This document shows, one piece after another, positions 1-7,863 of a stretch of DNA of 49,344 nucleotides (the first letter of the stretch is position 1; each line of letters opens with the position of its first letter). Below the pieces are notes generated by a model. The model was given only the letters and a program-made list of their open reading frames with translations, was not told the origin of the DNA and did no database searches. The stretch covers positions 1,401 through 50,744 of the forward strand of contig DBYS01000001.1 of assembly GCA_002310195.1 (NCBI GenBank). The letters run 5' to 3'. The position numbers and the translations under genes were made by a program. The DNA is from Bacteroidales bacterium UBA1180. GTDB taxonomy: Bacteria > Bacteroidota > Bacteroidia > Bacteroidales > Paludibacteraceae.

Positions 1-236
1 ATAAGCGGAGTCCAACCACCGGCTAACTTAAGATTGATGTCTTGCACCATCTTATCCGCATAAGAGCGGAAGTCATTAAGGCGTTTAAAGTTCTCGCGTA
101 CACCATTTAATTTGGTGCGGACGCGCTCTAACTTGTTTGTGACTGGAGAATACACGTAGTACAGAATGTACCAACCATTGGTGTCGTGTTTCAGTGTCGC
201 GGGTTTGTAACCCAAAATTTCTAAACGATTTTTCAT
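1..236 (-). CDS. Tyrosine recombinase (integrase), N-terminal part, cut by window edge
   Basis: The minus strand reads from an ATG at 236 through 78 open codons to the edge of the window. The peptide has the N-terminal arm-binding pattern of Bacteroidetes phage-type integrases: a strand with WYILYYVYSP, a basic stretch with RVRTKLNGV, and a helix ending INLKLAGGW before TP. In that family this domain precedes a SAM-like core-binding domain and the catalytic R-H-R-Y domain, both of which would lie outside the window. The gene starts 128 bp past the 3' end of a tRNA-Gln and is transcribed away from it, the usual layout for an integrase beside its attachment site. I infer that an integrated element extends to the left. 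The family call rests on the N-terminal domain only. Confidence 0.75.
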   Translation of the reverse strand, partial: MKNRLEILGYKPATLKHDTNGWYILYYVYSPVTNKLERVRTKLNGVRENFKRLNDFRSYADKMVQDINLKLAGGWTPL

Positions 237-241
237 GTTTT

Positions 242-283
242 TTAAAAAGCGCTGGCACCATTACTGATGTCAGCACTTTTTAA
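242..283 (-). other. Hairpin between tRNA-Gln and integrase start
   Basis: Arms at 242-254 and 271-283 pair over 13 positions around a 16-nt loop. In the plus-strand RNA one position is a C-A mismatch, but in the minus-strand RNA it is a G-U wobble, so the structure fits a minus-strand transcript (tRNA direction). It ends in a U-rich arm 5 nt before the integrase ATG. It could end tRNA transcription or mask the integrase start. Confidence 0.5.
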
Positions 284-371
284 GTCATGAAAACTTTTTG
301 ACCCGATTTTGACACGGCCTTTTTGCGTCAATACCTCGCGAGGCCAGTATTTATCGGACTTTGTTGCTCAA
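284..371. other. Candidate attachment-site region of the integrated element
   Basis: This stretch joins the tRNA 3' end (364-371) to the integrase leader. It holds a 10-bp palindrome CCTCGCGAGG at 334-343 and two TTTTGAC copies near 296 and 307, which could be recombinase arm sites. The likely crossover is in the tRNA 3' part, as is common for tRNA-targeting integrases. The other attachment site is not in the window, so this is inference. Confidence 0.35.
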
Positions 372-434
372 CCAGGACTCGAACCCAGACAGACAGAACC
401 AGAATCTGTAGTGCTACCATTACACCATTGAGCA
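364..434 (-). tRNA. tRNA-Gln (anticodon CUG)
   Basis: On the minus strand the acceptor arms TGCTCAA (5') and TTGAGCA (3') pair fully. The D-arm is GTGTAATGGTAGCAC. The anticodon stem ACAGA/TCTGT encloses the loop TTCTGGT, giving anticodon CUG for codon CAG. The T-arm has the TTCGAGT loop. The discriminator is A at 364, and CCA is not encoded in the DNA. It has its own promoter at 445-476. Its 3' end faces the integrase. Confidence 0.93.
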
Positions 435-444
435 GAAGCGGGTG

Positions 445-476
445 CAAAGGTACTACATTTTTATGATATATGCAAA
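445..476 (-). promoter_or_regulatory. Promoter of tRNA-Gln
   Basis: The minus strand has TTTG (476-473), then exactly 20 bp, then TACCTTTG (452-445). This matches the Bacteroidetes primary sigma factor consensus TTTG-N19/20-TAnnTTTG. The -7 box ends 10 bp before the mature tRNA 5' end. Confidence 0.8.
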
Positions 477-555
477 TATTTTGGCAAAAAAATCACACTT
501 AACTGCAAAATTCCCCTATATTTATAAGGTGTATGTGCATTTTTGGGGCATTTCA

Positions 556-587
556 TTTGCAAATGTGGTATTTTTTTTGTATTTTTG
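556..587 (+). promoter_or_regulatory. Promoter of the polyprenyl synthase-yicC operon
   Basis: TTTG at 556-559 is followed, after 20 bp, by TATTTTTG at 580-587, a full match to the Bacteroidetes -33/-7 consensus. The start codon at 616 lies 28 bp beyond the -7 box. Confidence 0.75.
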
Positions 588-615
588 CAGTCGCTTTCGC
601 GTTTGGCAATAAGCA

Positions 616-1617
616 ATGGATGTAGCATTACAAATACGGCAACCTATAGCAGAGGCTTTTCACGAGTATGAGAGTCTCTACGAGCAAACTATGCGTTCGG
701 ACAATACCTTGCTCGACCAGGTTTTGCGGTACATATCCGCGAAGCGTGGCAAGCAGCTTCGCCCGACGCTTGTATTGCTGTCCGCCAAGCTCTGCCGCGA
801 GGTGAGCGACAAGTCCGTCCGTGCGGCCGTTGCTCTTGAGATGCTACACAACGCCTCGCTCGTTCATGATGATGTGGTGGATGGTTCGGCCATGCGTCAC
901 GGCGTACAATCGGTTCAGGAGCGCTGGACGAACAAGGTCGCGGTGCTCGTAGGCGATTGGATGCTGGCGAAGATGATAGGCATGGTAGGCGAGATCCGAA
1001 ACGCACAGATACTCACTATTGTATCGGAGATGGCACGTGCGCTGTCGTCGGGTGAGTTGATACAACTGCATGCGGGCAGTAGCATGTGGATCAGCGAGGA
1101 GCAGTACTTCGATATCATCGGCAAAAAAACAGCGGAGCTTTTCGCCGCCTGCACAGAAGCCGGCGCTGTATCAGCAGGTTGCACCTGTCGCCAGCAGACT
1201 GCTATGCGTACATACGGCTATGAGCTCGGACTGATCTTCCAACTCAAGGACGATGTGCTTGACTACTCCGACACCGAGGATCTTGGCAAACCCACGATGG
1301 GCGACATACGTGACGGCAAGGCAACACTACCACTGCTCATAGCCCTGCAGCGCGCACCGAAAGATGAAGCATCGCGCATACGCGAGATTGCCGAAGAACT
1401 GTGCAACCAGCAGCGGTCTTTGTCCGCACAAACGCAGAGCGAGATAGAGCAGCAGATCAAGAACTTTGTGATGCGCTACGATGGCGTACGCTACGCCTAT
1501 CAGTGGATGCGTACACACCGCAACAAAGCGGAAGAGACGCTGAGCATCTTCCACGACTGCGATACTAAGCAGTCACTGCTTACGCTGCTCGACTATATCA
1601 TCACGAGGCTATATTAG
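616..1617 (+). CDS. ispB: Polyprenyl diphosphate synthase (octaprenyl-type)
   Basis: This 333-residue protein is a trans-prenyltransferase, which condenses isopentenyl diphosphate onto allylic diphosphates to make the long prenyl chain of menaquinone. The first aspartate-rich motif HDDVVD is at residues 84-89 and the second, KDDVLDYSD, is near residue 210, followed by GKP. The substrate-binding GKQLRP is at residues 45-50. Length and motif spacing fit IspB/HepT-type enzymes. The exact product chain length cannot be told from sequence. It is the first gene after a clear promoter, and yicC follows with only 13 bp between the stop and its ATG, so the two are probably cotranscribed. Confidence 0.9.
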   Translation: MDVALQIRQPIAEAFHEYESLYEQTMRSDNTLLDQVLRYISAKRGKQLRPTLVLLSAKLCREVSDKSVRAAVALEMLHNASLVHDDVVDGSAMRHGVQSVQERWTNKVAVLVGDWMLAKMIGMVGEIRNAQILTIVSEMARALSSGELIQLHAGSSMWISEEQYFDIIGKKTAELFAACTEAGAVSAGCTCRQQTAMRTYGYELGLIFQLKDDVLDYSDTEDLGKPTMGDIRDGKATLPLLIALQRAPKDEASRIREIAEELCNQQRSLSAQTQSEIEQQIKNFVMRYDGVRYAYQWMRTHRNKAEETLSIFHDCDTKQSLLTLLDYIITRLY

Positions 1618-1630
1618 GCATTTGACGATT

Positions 1631-2521
1631 ATGATACAATCCATGACCGGCTACGGTAAGGCCGAAAGCAAACTGGGCACCAAGCGATTGGTGGTAGAGA
1701 TCAAGAGTCTGAACTCCAAGCAGATGGACATGAGTGTTCGTCTATCGCAGGCGTTCCGCGGCCAGGAGCTGCTCGTTCGCAGTATGCTCGGCAAGCAACT
1801 GGAGCGCGGAAAGGTGGATGTAGCGATCTACACCGAGGAGCTATCCGATGCAGGGCAGACCGGCAGCTTCACTCCCGTCAATCGCGGAGCATATGCTTTC
1901 CACCTGCAAGAACTGCGCGAACTTTGTCCCGAACTGACCGACGCCGAGCGTGCCATATCCGTGTTGCGTATGCCGGACGTGATCCGCAGCGAGGAGCAGA
2001 CGGCCGTGACTGACGAGGAGTGGCAAACCGTGGAGCAGACGATCAAGGAAGCCGCGCAGCACTTCATAGATTTTCGCACACAGGAAGGTGCTGCGCTGGA
2101 AGCGATGTTCATAGAGAAGCTCGATGCAATCAGCGCTCTACTGGCCGAAGTGGAACCATACGAGAAAGGTCGCGTGGAGCGCATACGCCAACATCTGCTG
2201 TCCGGTCTGGATAAGCTGGCCGAGGAGACCCGCACCAAGGTGGACATGAACCGCCTGGAGCAAGAGCTGATCTTCTACCTCGAGAAACTCGACATCACCG
2301 AAGAAAAAGTGCGCCTCAGAAACCACATCCGTTACTTCCGCGAGACGATGAGCGGCAACGGCGAGGGCGTGGGCAAGAAACTCGGGTTCATTGCGCAGGA
2401 GATGGGACGTGAAATCAACACCCTGGGCAGCAAGAGCAACCAGAGCGAGATGCAAATCATCGTCGTGAAGATGAAAGATCTGCTCGAGCAGATCAAAGAG
2501 CAGGTTCTGAACGTGCTATAG
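1631..2521 (+). CDS. yicC: YicC family protein (endoribonuclease-type)
   Basis: The product of 296 residues begins MIQSMTGYGKAE, the family's characteristic N-terminus, which is why the ATG at 1631 is chosen over an in-frame TTG at 1622. The C-terminal part, with EMGREINTLGSKSN, matches the conserved DUF1732 end. E. coli YicC has been linked to RNA turnover as an endoribonuclease; that role in this organism is carried over from the family. The gene follows the polyprenyl synthase on the same transcript and ends at a strong hairpin terminator. Confidence 0.9.
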   Translation: MIQSMTGYGKAESKLGTKRLVVEIKSLNSKQMDMSVRLSQAFRGQELLVRSMLGKQLERGKVDVAIYTEELSDAGQTGSFTPVNRGAYAFHLQELRELCPELTDAERAISVLRMPDVIRSEEQTAVTDEEWQTVEQTIKEAAQHFIDFRTQEGAALEAMFIEKLDAISALLAEVEPYEKGRVERIRQHLLSGLDKLAEETRTKVDMNRLEQELIFYLEKLDITEEKVRLRNHIRYFRETMSGNGEGVGKKLGFIAQEMGREINTLGSKSNQSEMQIIVVKMKDLLEQIKEQVLNVL

Positions 2522-2526
2522 AATCC

Positions 2527-2558
2527 TTCCCTCCCCTCACGGGGGAGGGAGTTTTTTT
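2527..2558 (+). terminator. Intrinsic terminator after yicC
   Basis: TCCCTCCCC (2528-2536) pairs with GGGGGAGGGA (2541-2550) around a very short loop, followed by seven T residues at 2552-2558. It lies in the 45-bp gap between convergent yicC and the GH97 gene, and the stem could serve both directions. Confidence 0.85.
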
Positions 2559-2566
2559 CAATAATC

Positions 2567-4549
2567 CTATTCTTGGACGGTGAGGCTGATAGCCAATCCT
2601 CCGCCGGATGCCATCCACAGGCTGAGCTCGTCGCTTGCGGTCACGTCGTACTGCTCGATGACATATGCGTAGGGGTTCGTCTGCCAGTCGGCATCAGCCG
2701 CATCGCGATAGACCGTAGCCTTGTAGGTCACGCCCTGCTGTAACATCGTTAGCGGGATAGTCACCGCACGCGGATCGTCGCCGTTCACACCGCCTATGTA
2801 CCAATCGTCACCGCCACGACGCTGGCGGGCAAAGATGCAGTAGTCGCCTATCGCTCCGTCCACGAGCATCGAGCGCTCCCAATCGCAGGGCACCTGTTCA
2901 ATGAAGCGGAAAGCGTCGGGGTGCTTGATGTAGTTCTCCGGCAGATCGCAAGCCATCTGCAGCGGCGAATAGATGCACACAAACAGTCCGAGCTGGTTCA
3001 TCAGGGTTGAGTGAACGCGCGTCTGCGGCATAACGGGATTCTCGAAGGCAAACACTCCCGGCGTATAATCCACCGGTCCGGCCATAATCCGCGTGAACGG
3101 CAGTATAGTCACGTGGCTGCACGGACTGCCTCCATCCTTGCTCCACGCGTTCCACTCCTGTCCGCGTACGCCCTCCTGAGTCATCAGGTTGGGCCATGTG
3201 CGCTGCAGACCGGTAGGCATAACCGGCTCATGGTTATCGATGCAGATGTGGTACTTCGCCGCGGTTTCGATAACCTTGCGGTAATGGCGTACGCCGGACT
3301 GACCTTTGTTGAGTTGCAGGCCGTCGAGCGTGCGGATGATAGGCGACACATACCCCGTCTTGATAGCATGAATGCCGTGTTCGAGATGATAGGCATACGC
3401 CTCGTCAAGCACGGTCTCATAATCGGCAGCATTTCCACCCGTCTCATTATGGCCGATGATCTGCACTCCGAGGGTTTGCGCCAGGCGGCTCAGGTAATTC
3501 ATATCCCAATCGCTGTACGGTTCGGTGAACGAGAACGACCGCCAGTCTTCCCAACCTTTGTTCCATCCTTCGGCAAGCACGGCTTCGATGCCATGCTCCT
3601 TGGCAAAACGCAAGTATCGCTCCATGTTCGCGGTTGTAGCACCGTGAATAGGCCCTTGCTCCCAAGTCATCGATTTCATGTGCATACCCCACCAAATGCC
3701 GATGAACTTCATCGGGTGTATCCACGAAGTGTCGTCGATCTTGCAGGGGTCATTGAGGTTAAGCATGATTCGCGAAGCCACGAGTTGCTTGAGGTCGCGG
3801 GCAAGGATAACCATTCGCCACGGCGTGGGGAAAGGTGTAGTGATGTATGCTTTGTCGGGCCGCGGTTGGGCATTGGTGTCGAGCCACGGCGTGAGGTAGA
3901 TGCGCAGTGCGCCGTCCTGCATATAGAGGTTCTGCGCAGGATAATCGGTCAGTGCCGCCTCATGCACAAGAGCGTAGCTGCCGTCGGTCATCTCGATGGT
4001 TACAGGCGAACACATCGTGTCCTTGAGCGAGAGCGGCGCTTTGGTCCACAAGCCCTCGTAGAACTCCGTGCGCCAAGGGATAGACCAAGCTTCATGATCG
4101 GCAGCAAAGCGATATTCGGAGCGCTCGTCGGTAATAGTGAGTTTACGTCCTGCATCCGGCAAACCGTAGCGGAAAGCAAAACCGTCGTCGAACACGCGGA
4201 AGATGATATTCATCTGTGCACCCGAGCGGTGCTTGAGGCGGATGATCATCTCGTTGTGGTTATCCACGATCGTACGTTCCTCACCCCAAACAGTCTCCCA
4301 CTCTTGGGCTATATCATAATGTTTCTCTATAGAACCTATGCGAAACTCGTTGGTCAGGTTTAGTTCGGCGCATTGCAATCCAAGTCTCGACCAATCGATG
4401 ACAGTCGTGCCGTCACGCGCCACGCGGTACTCGGGCTCGCCGCTGTTGGTCAAACGGAAACGCACAGTCAGGCTGCCGTTAGGCGAACTGACTTGATGGC
4501 AGGACAAACAAACAAACAATACGGACAAAAGGTAAAGCAGTCGTTTCAT
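2567..4549 (-). CDS. Glycoside hydrolase family 97 lipoprotein (alpha-glucosidase-like)
   Basis: This 660-residue protein starts with a signal peptide and lipobox (FVCLSC, Cys17). An N-terminal beta-sandwich (SRLGLQ region) is followed by a TIM barrel starting near residue 284 (IGIWWGMH) and a C-terminal beta domain, the GH97 architecture. E369 (HNET), E441 (NHEP) and E465 (RGQE) keep the spacing of the SusB glutamates 439, 508 and 532 as I recall them, and IKTGYV at 396-401 lacks the nucleophile Asp of retaining GH97 members. I therefore infer an inverting alpha-glucosidase. No SusC/SusD pair is nearby; it is the last gene of a long minus-strand run that starts at tsaB. Confidence 0.88.
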   Translation of the reverse strand: MKRLLYLLSVLFVCLSCHQVSSPNGSLTVRFRLTNSGEPEYRVARDGTTVIDWSRLGLQCAELNLTNEFRIGSIEKHYDIAQEWETVWGEERTIVDNHNEMIIRLKHRSGAQMNIIFRVFDDGFAFRYGLPDAGRKLTITDERSEYRFAADHEAWSIPWRTEFYEGLWTKAPLSLKDTMCSPVTIEMTDGSYALVHEAALTDYPAQNLYMQDGALRIYLTPWLDTNAQPRPDKAYITTPFPTPWRMVILARDLKQLVASRIMLNLNDPCKIDDTSWIHPMKFIGIWWGMHMKSMTWEQGPIHGATTANMERYLRFAKEHGIEAVLAEGWNKGWEDWRSFSFTEPYSDWDMNYLSRLAQTLGVQIIGHNETGGNAADYETVLDEAYAYHLEHGIHAIKTGYVSPIIRTLDGLQLNKGQSGVRHYRKVIETAAKYHICIDNHEPVMPTGLQRTWPNLMTQEGVRGQEWNAWSKDGGSPCSHVTILPFTRIMAGPVDYTPGVFAFENPVMPQTRVHSTLMNQLGLFVCIYSPLQMACDLPENYIKHPDAFRFIEQVPCDWERSMLVDGAIGDYCIFARQRRGGDDWYIGGVNGDDPRAVTIPLTMLQQGVTYKATVYRDAADADWQTNPYAYVIEQYDVTASDELSLWMASGGGLAISLTVQE

Positions 4550-4581
4550 AGTAGTACATTTAGCAGGTTAATATTTGAAGT

Positions 4582-4616
4582 TATCGGCAATCGGTGGTCA
4601 GAGATCAGTGATCAGC
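4582..4616 (+). repeat. Heptamer tandem array overlapping the ybeY 3' end
   Basis: Five successive 7-bp units are TATCGGC, AATCGGT, GGTCAGA, GATCAGT and GATCAGC. They are variants of AATCAGC, the complement-rotation of the TGATTGC heptamer seen at 15166, 26696 and 38249. The array begins between ybeY and the GH97 gene and encodes the last residues of YbeY. Confidence 0.6.
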
Positions 4617-5035
4617 GAGAGCGCATGCTCCTCTTTGCAGGTCATCTCGGCTTTGGTCTCAGGTGTCTTGTCGCCCTGCCCGGTGAGATGCAGCAACCCG
4701 TGCGCAAGTATTCGCAACAGCTCGCGTTCGGGAGTCACGCCCACTTCGGCAGCGTTGCTCTGCACCGTTTCCCACGAGATGAATATATCACCGTTGACGC
4801 ACTGCGGCGTCGTGTAATCGAAGGTGATGATATCCGTATAGTAGTCGTGGCCGAGAAACTCGCGGTTGACGGCCAGCTCTTTTTCGTCGGAACAGAAGAT
4901 ATATGTCAGTTCGCCCACGCGAAAACCGTAGTACGCTGCAACCTGACGCAGCCAGCGTTGCAGACGGGGCTGCTCACGGTCGATGAGCGATATATGCTCC
5001 TCACCAAGCGAACTGTCATATACAAAACTGATCAT
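4598..5035 (-). CDS. ybeY: Endoribonuclease YbeY
   Basis: The product, 145 residues, is the UPF0054 metalloprotein that acts in 16S rRNA 3'-end maturation and ribosome quality control. The metal motif reads HGLLHLTGQGD: the first two histidines of HxxxHxxxxxH are present and the third position is Asp, which I recall as usual in Bacteroidetes. TDIITFDY upstream is also conserved. The ATG at 5035 begins MISFVYD and lies 1 bp after the SpmA/B-like stop, so translation is probably coupled. The final residues are encoded by a heptamer repeat. Confidence 0.88.
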   Translation of the reverse strand: MISFVYDSSLGEEHISLIDREQPRLQRWLRQVAAYYGFRVGELTYIFCSDEKELAVNREFLGHDYYTDIITFDYTTPQCVNGDIFISWETVQSNAAEVGVTPERELLRILAHGLLHLTGQGDKTPETKAEMTCKEEHALSLITDL

Positions 5036-5036
5036 A

Positions 5037-6269
5037 TCAATGGAAGAACAGATAACCTAACAGTATTGCAGCCACTATGCCGGCGAAGTCTGCCAGCAGA
5101 CCGCAAGCGAGTGCGTAGCGTGTATCCTTGATGTTCACACTGCCGAAATACACGGCAAGGATGTAGAACGTCGTGTCGGTTGAGCCCTGCAGGATACTTA
5201 CCAATCGTCCTACAAACGAGTCGGCACCGTACTGCACCATTGCATCAACCATTAGTCCGCGTGCGCCCGAACCGGAGAGCGGCCGCATCAAGGCTGTAGG
5301 CAGAGCCGGAACGAAATCGGTGTTCAGTCCGCAAGCGGCAAAGCACCAGGCTACACCTCCCACCAGGAAATCCATTGCACCGCTGGCGCGGAACATACCT
5401 ATCGCTACGAGCATCGCCACCAAGTACGGCACGATACCTATAGCCGTACCGAAGCCGCCCTTGGCTCCGTCGATGAACGCTTCATAAACGTTCACTTTCT
5501 TAACCACACCGGCAATGATGAACCAGCAGATGATCCCCAGCAGCAATACGGCAGCAAGCACGGCTGACCAACGGCTGACTTGCTCTTGCGGGAAGTACAT
5601 AGCCGCAGCGACTATTCCTCCTACAAACAGGATCAGTCCGCCAATCGTGCCGAGAATAACCTTATCCCAGAGCTTGATGCGTTGGATGATTGCCACAGTG
5701 ATCATACCCGTAAGGGCTGCAAAGAATGTGGCAAGCAGGATAGGCAGGAACACATCGGCAGGATTGGCTGCACCAAGTTGCGCACGGTAGGTGATGATAC
5801 TCACCGGCACGAGTGTCAGTCCGCTTGTGACAAGCACGAGGAACATGATCATCGGATTTGAAGCGCGGTTCTTGTCAGGATTGGTCTCCTGCATCTCACG
5901 GAGCGCCTGCAATCCCAACGGCGTGGCAGCGTTGTCGATACCAAGCATCGTAGCGCTGATGTTCATCAGCATCGAGCCGAACGCGGGGTGACCTTTGGGC
6001 AGGTCAGGGAAGATGCGCGTGAAGAACGGACTGACGGCACGCGAGAACTGATTGACCACACCGGCCTGTTCGCCGATCTTCATGATACCCATCCAAAGCG
6101 AGAGCACACCGGTCAAGCCGATTGAGATCTCAAAGCCGGTCTTCGCGCTCGAGAACGTCGAGTCCAAGATAGCGGACATCACGCTCGAGTCGCCCATCAC
6201 GAACCACTGTATCAGGCCAACCAGTACAGCGATCAGGATCAGTCCTATCCAAATGTAGTTAAGTGCCAT
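5037..6269 (-). CDS. SpmA/SpmB-type nucleoside-recognition membrane protein (fused)
   Basis: This is a polytopic membrane protein of about 410 residues with two halves, each resembling a Gate/nucleoside-recognition domain. The first half, with GIDNAATPLGLQALREM near residue 112, resembles SpmA; the second half (YEAFIDGAKGGFGTAI, then ALPTALMRPLSGSGARG) resembles SpmB. In spore formers these are separate spore maturation proteins; the fused form occurs in Bacteroidetes, where the substrate is unknown. The start is placed at the ATG at 6269 (MALNYIW) rather than an upstream TTG. It sits between an epimerase gene and ybeY in the tsaB operon. Confidence 0.85.
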   Translation of the reverse strand: MALNYIWIGLILIAVLVGLIQWFVMGDSSVMSAILDSTFSSAKTGFEISIGLTGVLSLWMGIMKIGEQAGVVNQFSRAVSPFFTRIFPDLPKGHPAFGSMLMNISATMLGIDNAATPLGLQALREMQETNPDKNRASNPMIMFLVLVTSGLTLVPVSIITYRAQLGAANPADVFLPILLATFFAALTGMITVAIIQRIKLWDKVILGTIGGLILFVGGIVAAAMYFPQEQVSRWSAVLAAVLLLGIICWFIIAGVVKKVNVYEAFIDGAKGGFGTAIGIVPYLVAMLVAIGMFRASGAMDFLVGGVAWCFAACGLNTDFVPALPTALMRPLSGSGARGLMVDAMVQYGADSFVGRLVSILQGSTDTTFYILAVYFGSVNIKDTRYALACGLLADFAGIVAAILLGYLFFH

Positions 6270-6285
6270 AGTTTTGTGCAATTTG

Positions 6286-6303
6286 TCGGCCAAGCATGGC
6301 CGA
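6286..6303. other. Intergenic hairpin with GCCA-AGCA-TGGC core
   Basis: TCGGCCA (6286-6292) and TGGCCGA (6297-6303) are perfect inverted arms with the loop AGCA. The hairpin lies between the epimerase stop and the SpmA/B-like start. No T-run follows on the transcribed minus strand, so it is not a standard terminator. Two more hairpins with the same core lie at 16632 and 26967. Confidence 0.6.
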
Positions 6304-6308
6304 TGCTA

Positions 6309-7853
6309 TCATTTCTCCCAGCCGTCGAAGATTTCCGAGCCGTAGGTATTGTTCTCATCGGGTTCGTGGAGCGGCGTCCATATCTGCGCAAAGAACGGGT
6401 TGTGCCGGGCCACTTCGTCCCAATGCCACGGACGTTCGCCGTCCTTGCCACGATAGGGGAAAGGCATATCGCCGGGTGCCCAGTGACCACCGAGCAGGAT
6501 CAGTCGCGGTGTAGCCTCGAACGTCTCGCCCGATGCCGACTGCCACTCCAGCGGTGTATCCCATAGTTCAAGTCCCTTGGCCTTGATTTTATCCGTCAGT
6601 AGTTTGCCTCCGCGGAATGCCGCTGCTTTCTTCAGATCTTCCATAGTGAGAGCGTCCATCGGTTTCGACTCATCGTAACCGTGATCGAGCACAACGGCTT
6701 CGCGGCTGTTATGACTCAGATCCATGTGCCGCCAATCGGGAATCTGCCGGTATGCCTCCATGCTACCGTAGTAGGCGTGAATACGCTGTGTGACGTTGTG
6801 GCGAATCCACCACTGTGTGCCGTGCTCCTTGCTGTACGCCATGGCACGCATGGCAAGTTTGACTATATGCGGCACTATCTTCGCGGCCTTGGTCACGCGG
6901 GCGATGCGAATGCCCTTGGGCACAGACGGCGATTTGGCCATTTGTGCAAAGTACTCCTTGACGGGAATGTTTGCGCGGAAAGGAACAAGTTCGTTCAGTC
7001 GATCGCTATCGAGGTACCACATACCGTGGAAGTTACGCGTAGTGAACCAGTTGGCATTGAAGATCAGTTCGGGTCGCGGACAGCCTATGGCATCCAGCAG
7101 CAAGCACTCGAACTCGTAGTTCGACAGCCGGTACTCCTCGCCGGAACCGATGTTGTAATAGTTCTTCCAGAACTCCGCCGGCACTTCGTCGCGGCAGACA
7201 CCTTCGAGCAGTCGGCCGCTATCTTCGACTGTAGCCCACTCCAGCACACCGCGGATAGGCACATGGAACATGATCGGGTCGTAGTTCTTCAGTATAGCCG
7301 GATAGAGTATGCCCGACTGACGCAGGCTGACCCATTGCTTGATCTTCGAGCCGGTGATGATCCGCTCCGCCTCAGCTTTGGTCAGACCGTAATGGTCGTA
7401 AGCCGACACACATATAGGATCGCCCGTTCTGCCCCAATGCAGCGGTTCGCGACGGTCTCCCATCTGTGCCACACTGCCTATATATACAACCTTCGGCTGT
7501 TTGTCTTCCGGCTGAGCAAGCACTGCATCGCGCACGTACTGTGCGGCGCTGATATTCGTGCGATAGGTGGCCTTAGGCCGATAGTCTGCTGCGGGAGACA
7601 CCATTCCGCCTACATGCAGCACAATGTCTGCGCCGGTCACACCTTTGAGCACATCATCGTAGCGTGTCAGGTCACCCCATACGACCGACAGAGCGGGATA
7701 CTGAGCCATGAGCGGCTCGAGCATGGCTTTGTTCTTCTGGCTCGGGCGGGCAAGAACGCGTACGTCGTAACGCTCGGGATAACGGAGAAGCTCCATCATT
7801 CCGGCGTGGCCCATCGTGCCGGTGCCACCTGTGAGGAATATTGTTTTTTTCAT
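6309..7853 (-). CDS. NAD-dependent epimerase/dehydratase with long C-terminal extension
   Basis: This is an extended SDR protein of 514 residues starting at the ATG at 7853 (MKKTIFLTGG); an in-frame extension further upstream reads only low-quality sequence from inside the antiporter gene. The Rossmann motif TGGTGTMGHAG is at residues 7-17 and the active-site Y-x3-K is in YDHYGLTK. The SDR part ends near residue 330. The remaining 180 or so residues (including KEHGTQWWIRHN and ending EIFDGWEK) are not part of the usual fold and may be a partner-binding or second substrate domain. The substrate is unknown. It starts 10 bp after the antiporter gene. Confidence 0.8.
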   Translation of the reverse strand: MKKTIFLTGGTGTMGHAGMMELLRYPERYDVRVLARPSQKNKAMLEPLMAQYPALSVVWGDLTRYDDVLKGVTGADIVLHVGGMVSPAADYRPKATYRTNISAAQYVRDAVLAQPEDKQPKVVYIGSVAQMGDRREPLHWGRTGDPICVSAYDHYGLTKAEAERIITGSKIKQWVSLRQSGILYPAILKNYDPIMFHVPIRGVLEWATVEDSGRLLEGVCRDEVPAEFWKNYYNIGSGEEYRLSNYEFECLLLDAIGCPRPELIFNANWFTTRNFHGMWYLDSDRLNELVPFRANIPVKEYFAQMAKSPSVPKGIRIARVTKAAKIVPHIVKLAMRAMAYSKEHGTQWWIRHNVTQRIHAYYGSMEAYRQIPDWRHMDLSHNSREAVVLDHGYDESKPMDALTMEDLKKAAAFRGGKLLTDKIKAKGLELWDTPLEWQSASGETFEATPRLILLGGHWAPGDMPFPYRGKDGERPWHWDEVARHNPFFAQIWTPLHEPDENNTYGSEIFDGWEK

Positions 7854-7863
7854 ATCTATATAT

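Noticed and set aside
3011..4363. A long plus-strand reading frame (450 codons) opposite the GH97 gene
   Set aside because: It is antisense to a complete, motif-rich GH97 gene and its translation shows no family features; such frames arise from codon bias in GC-rich DNA.
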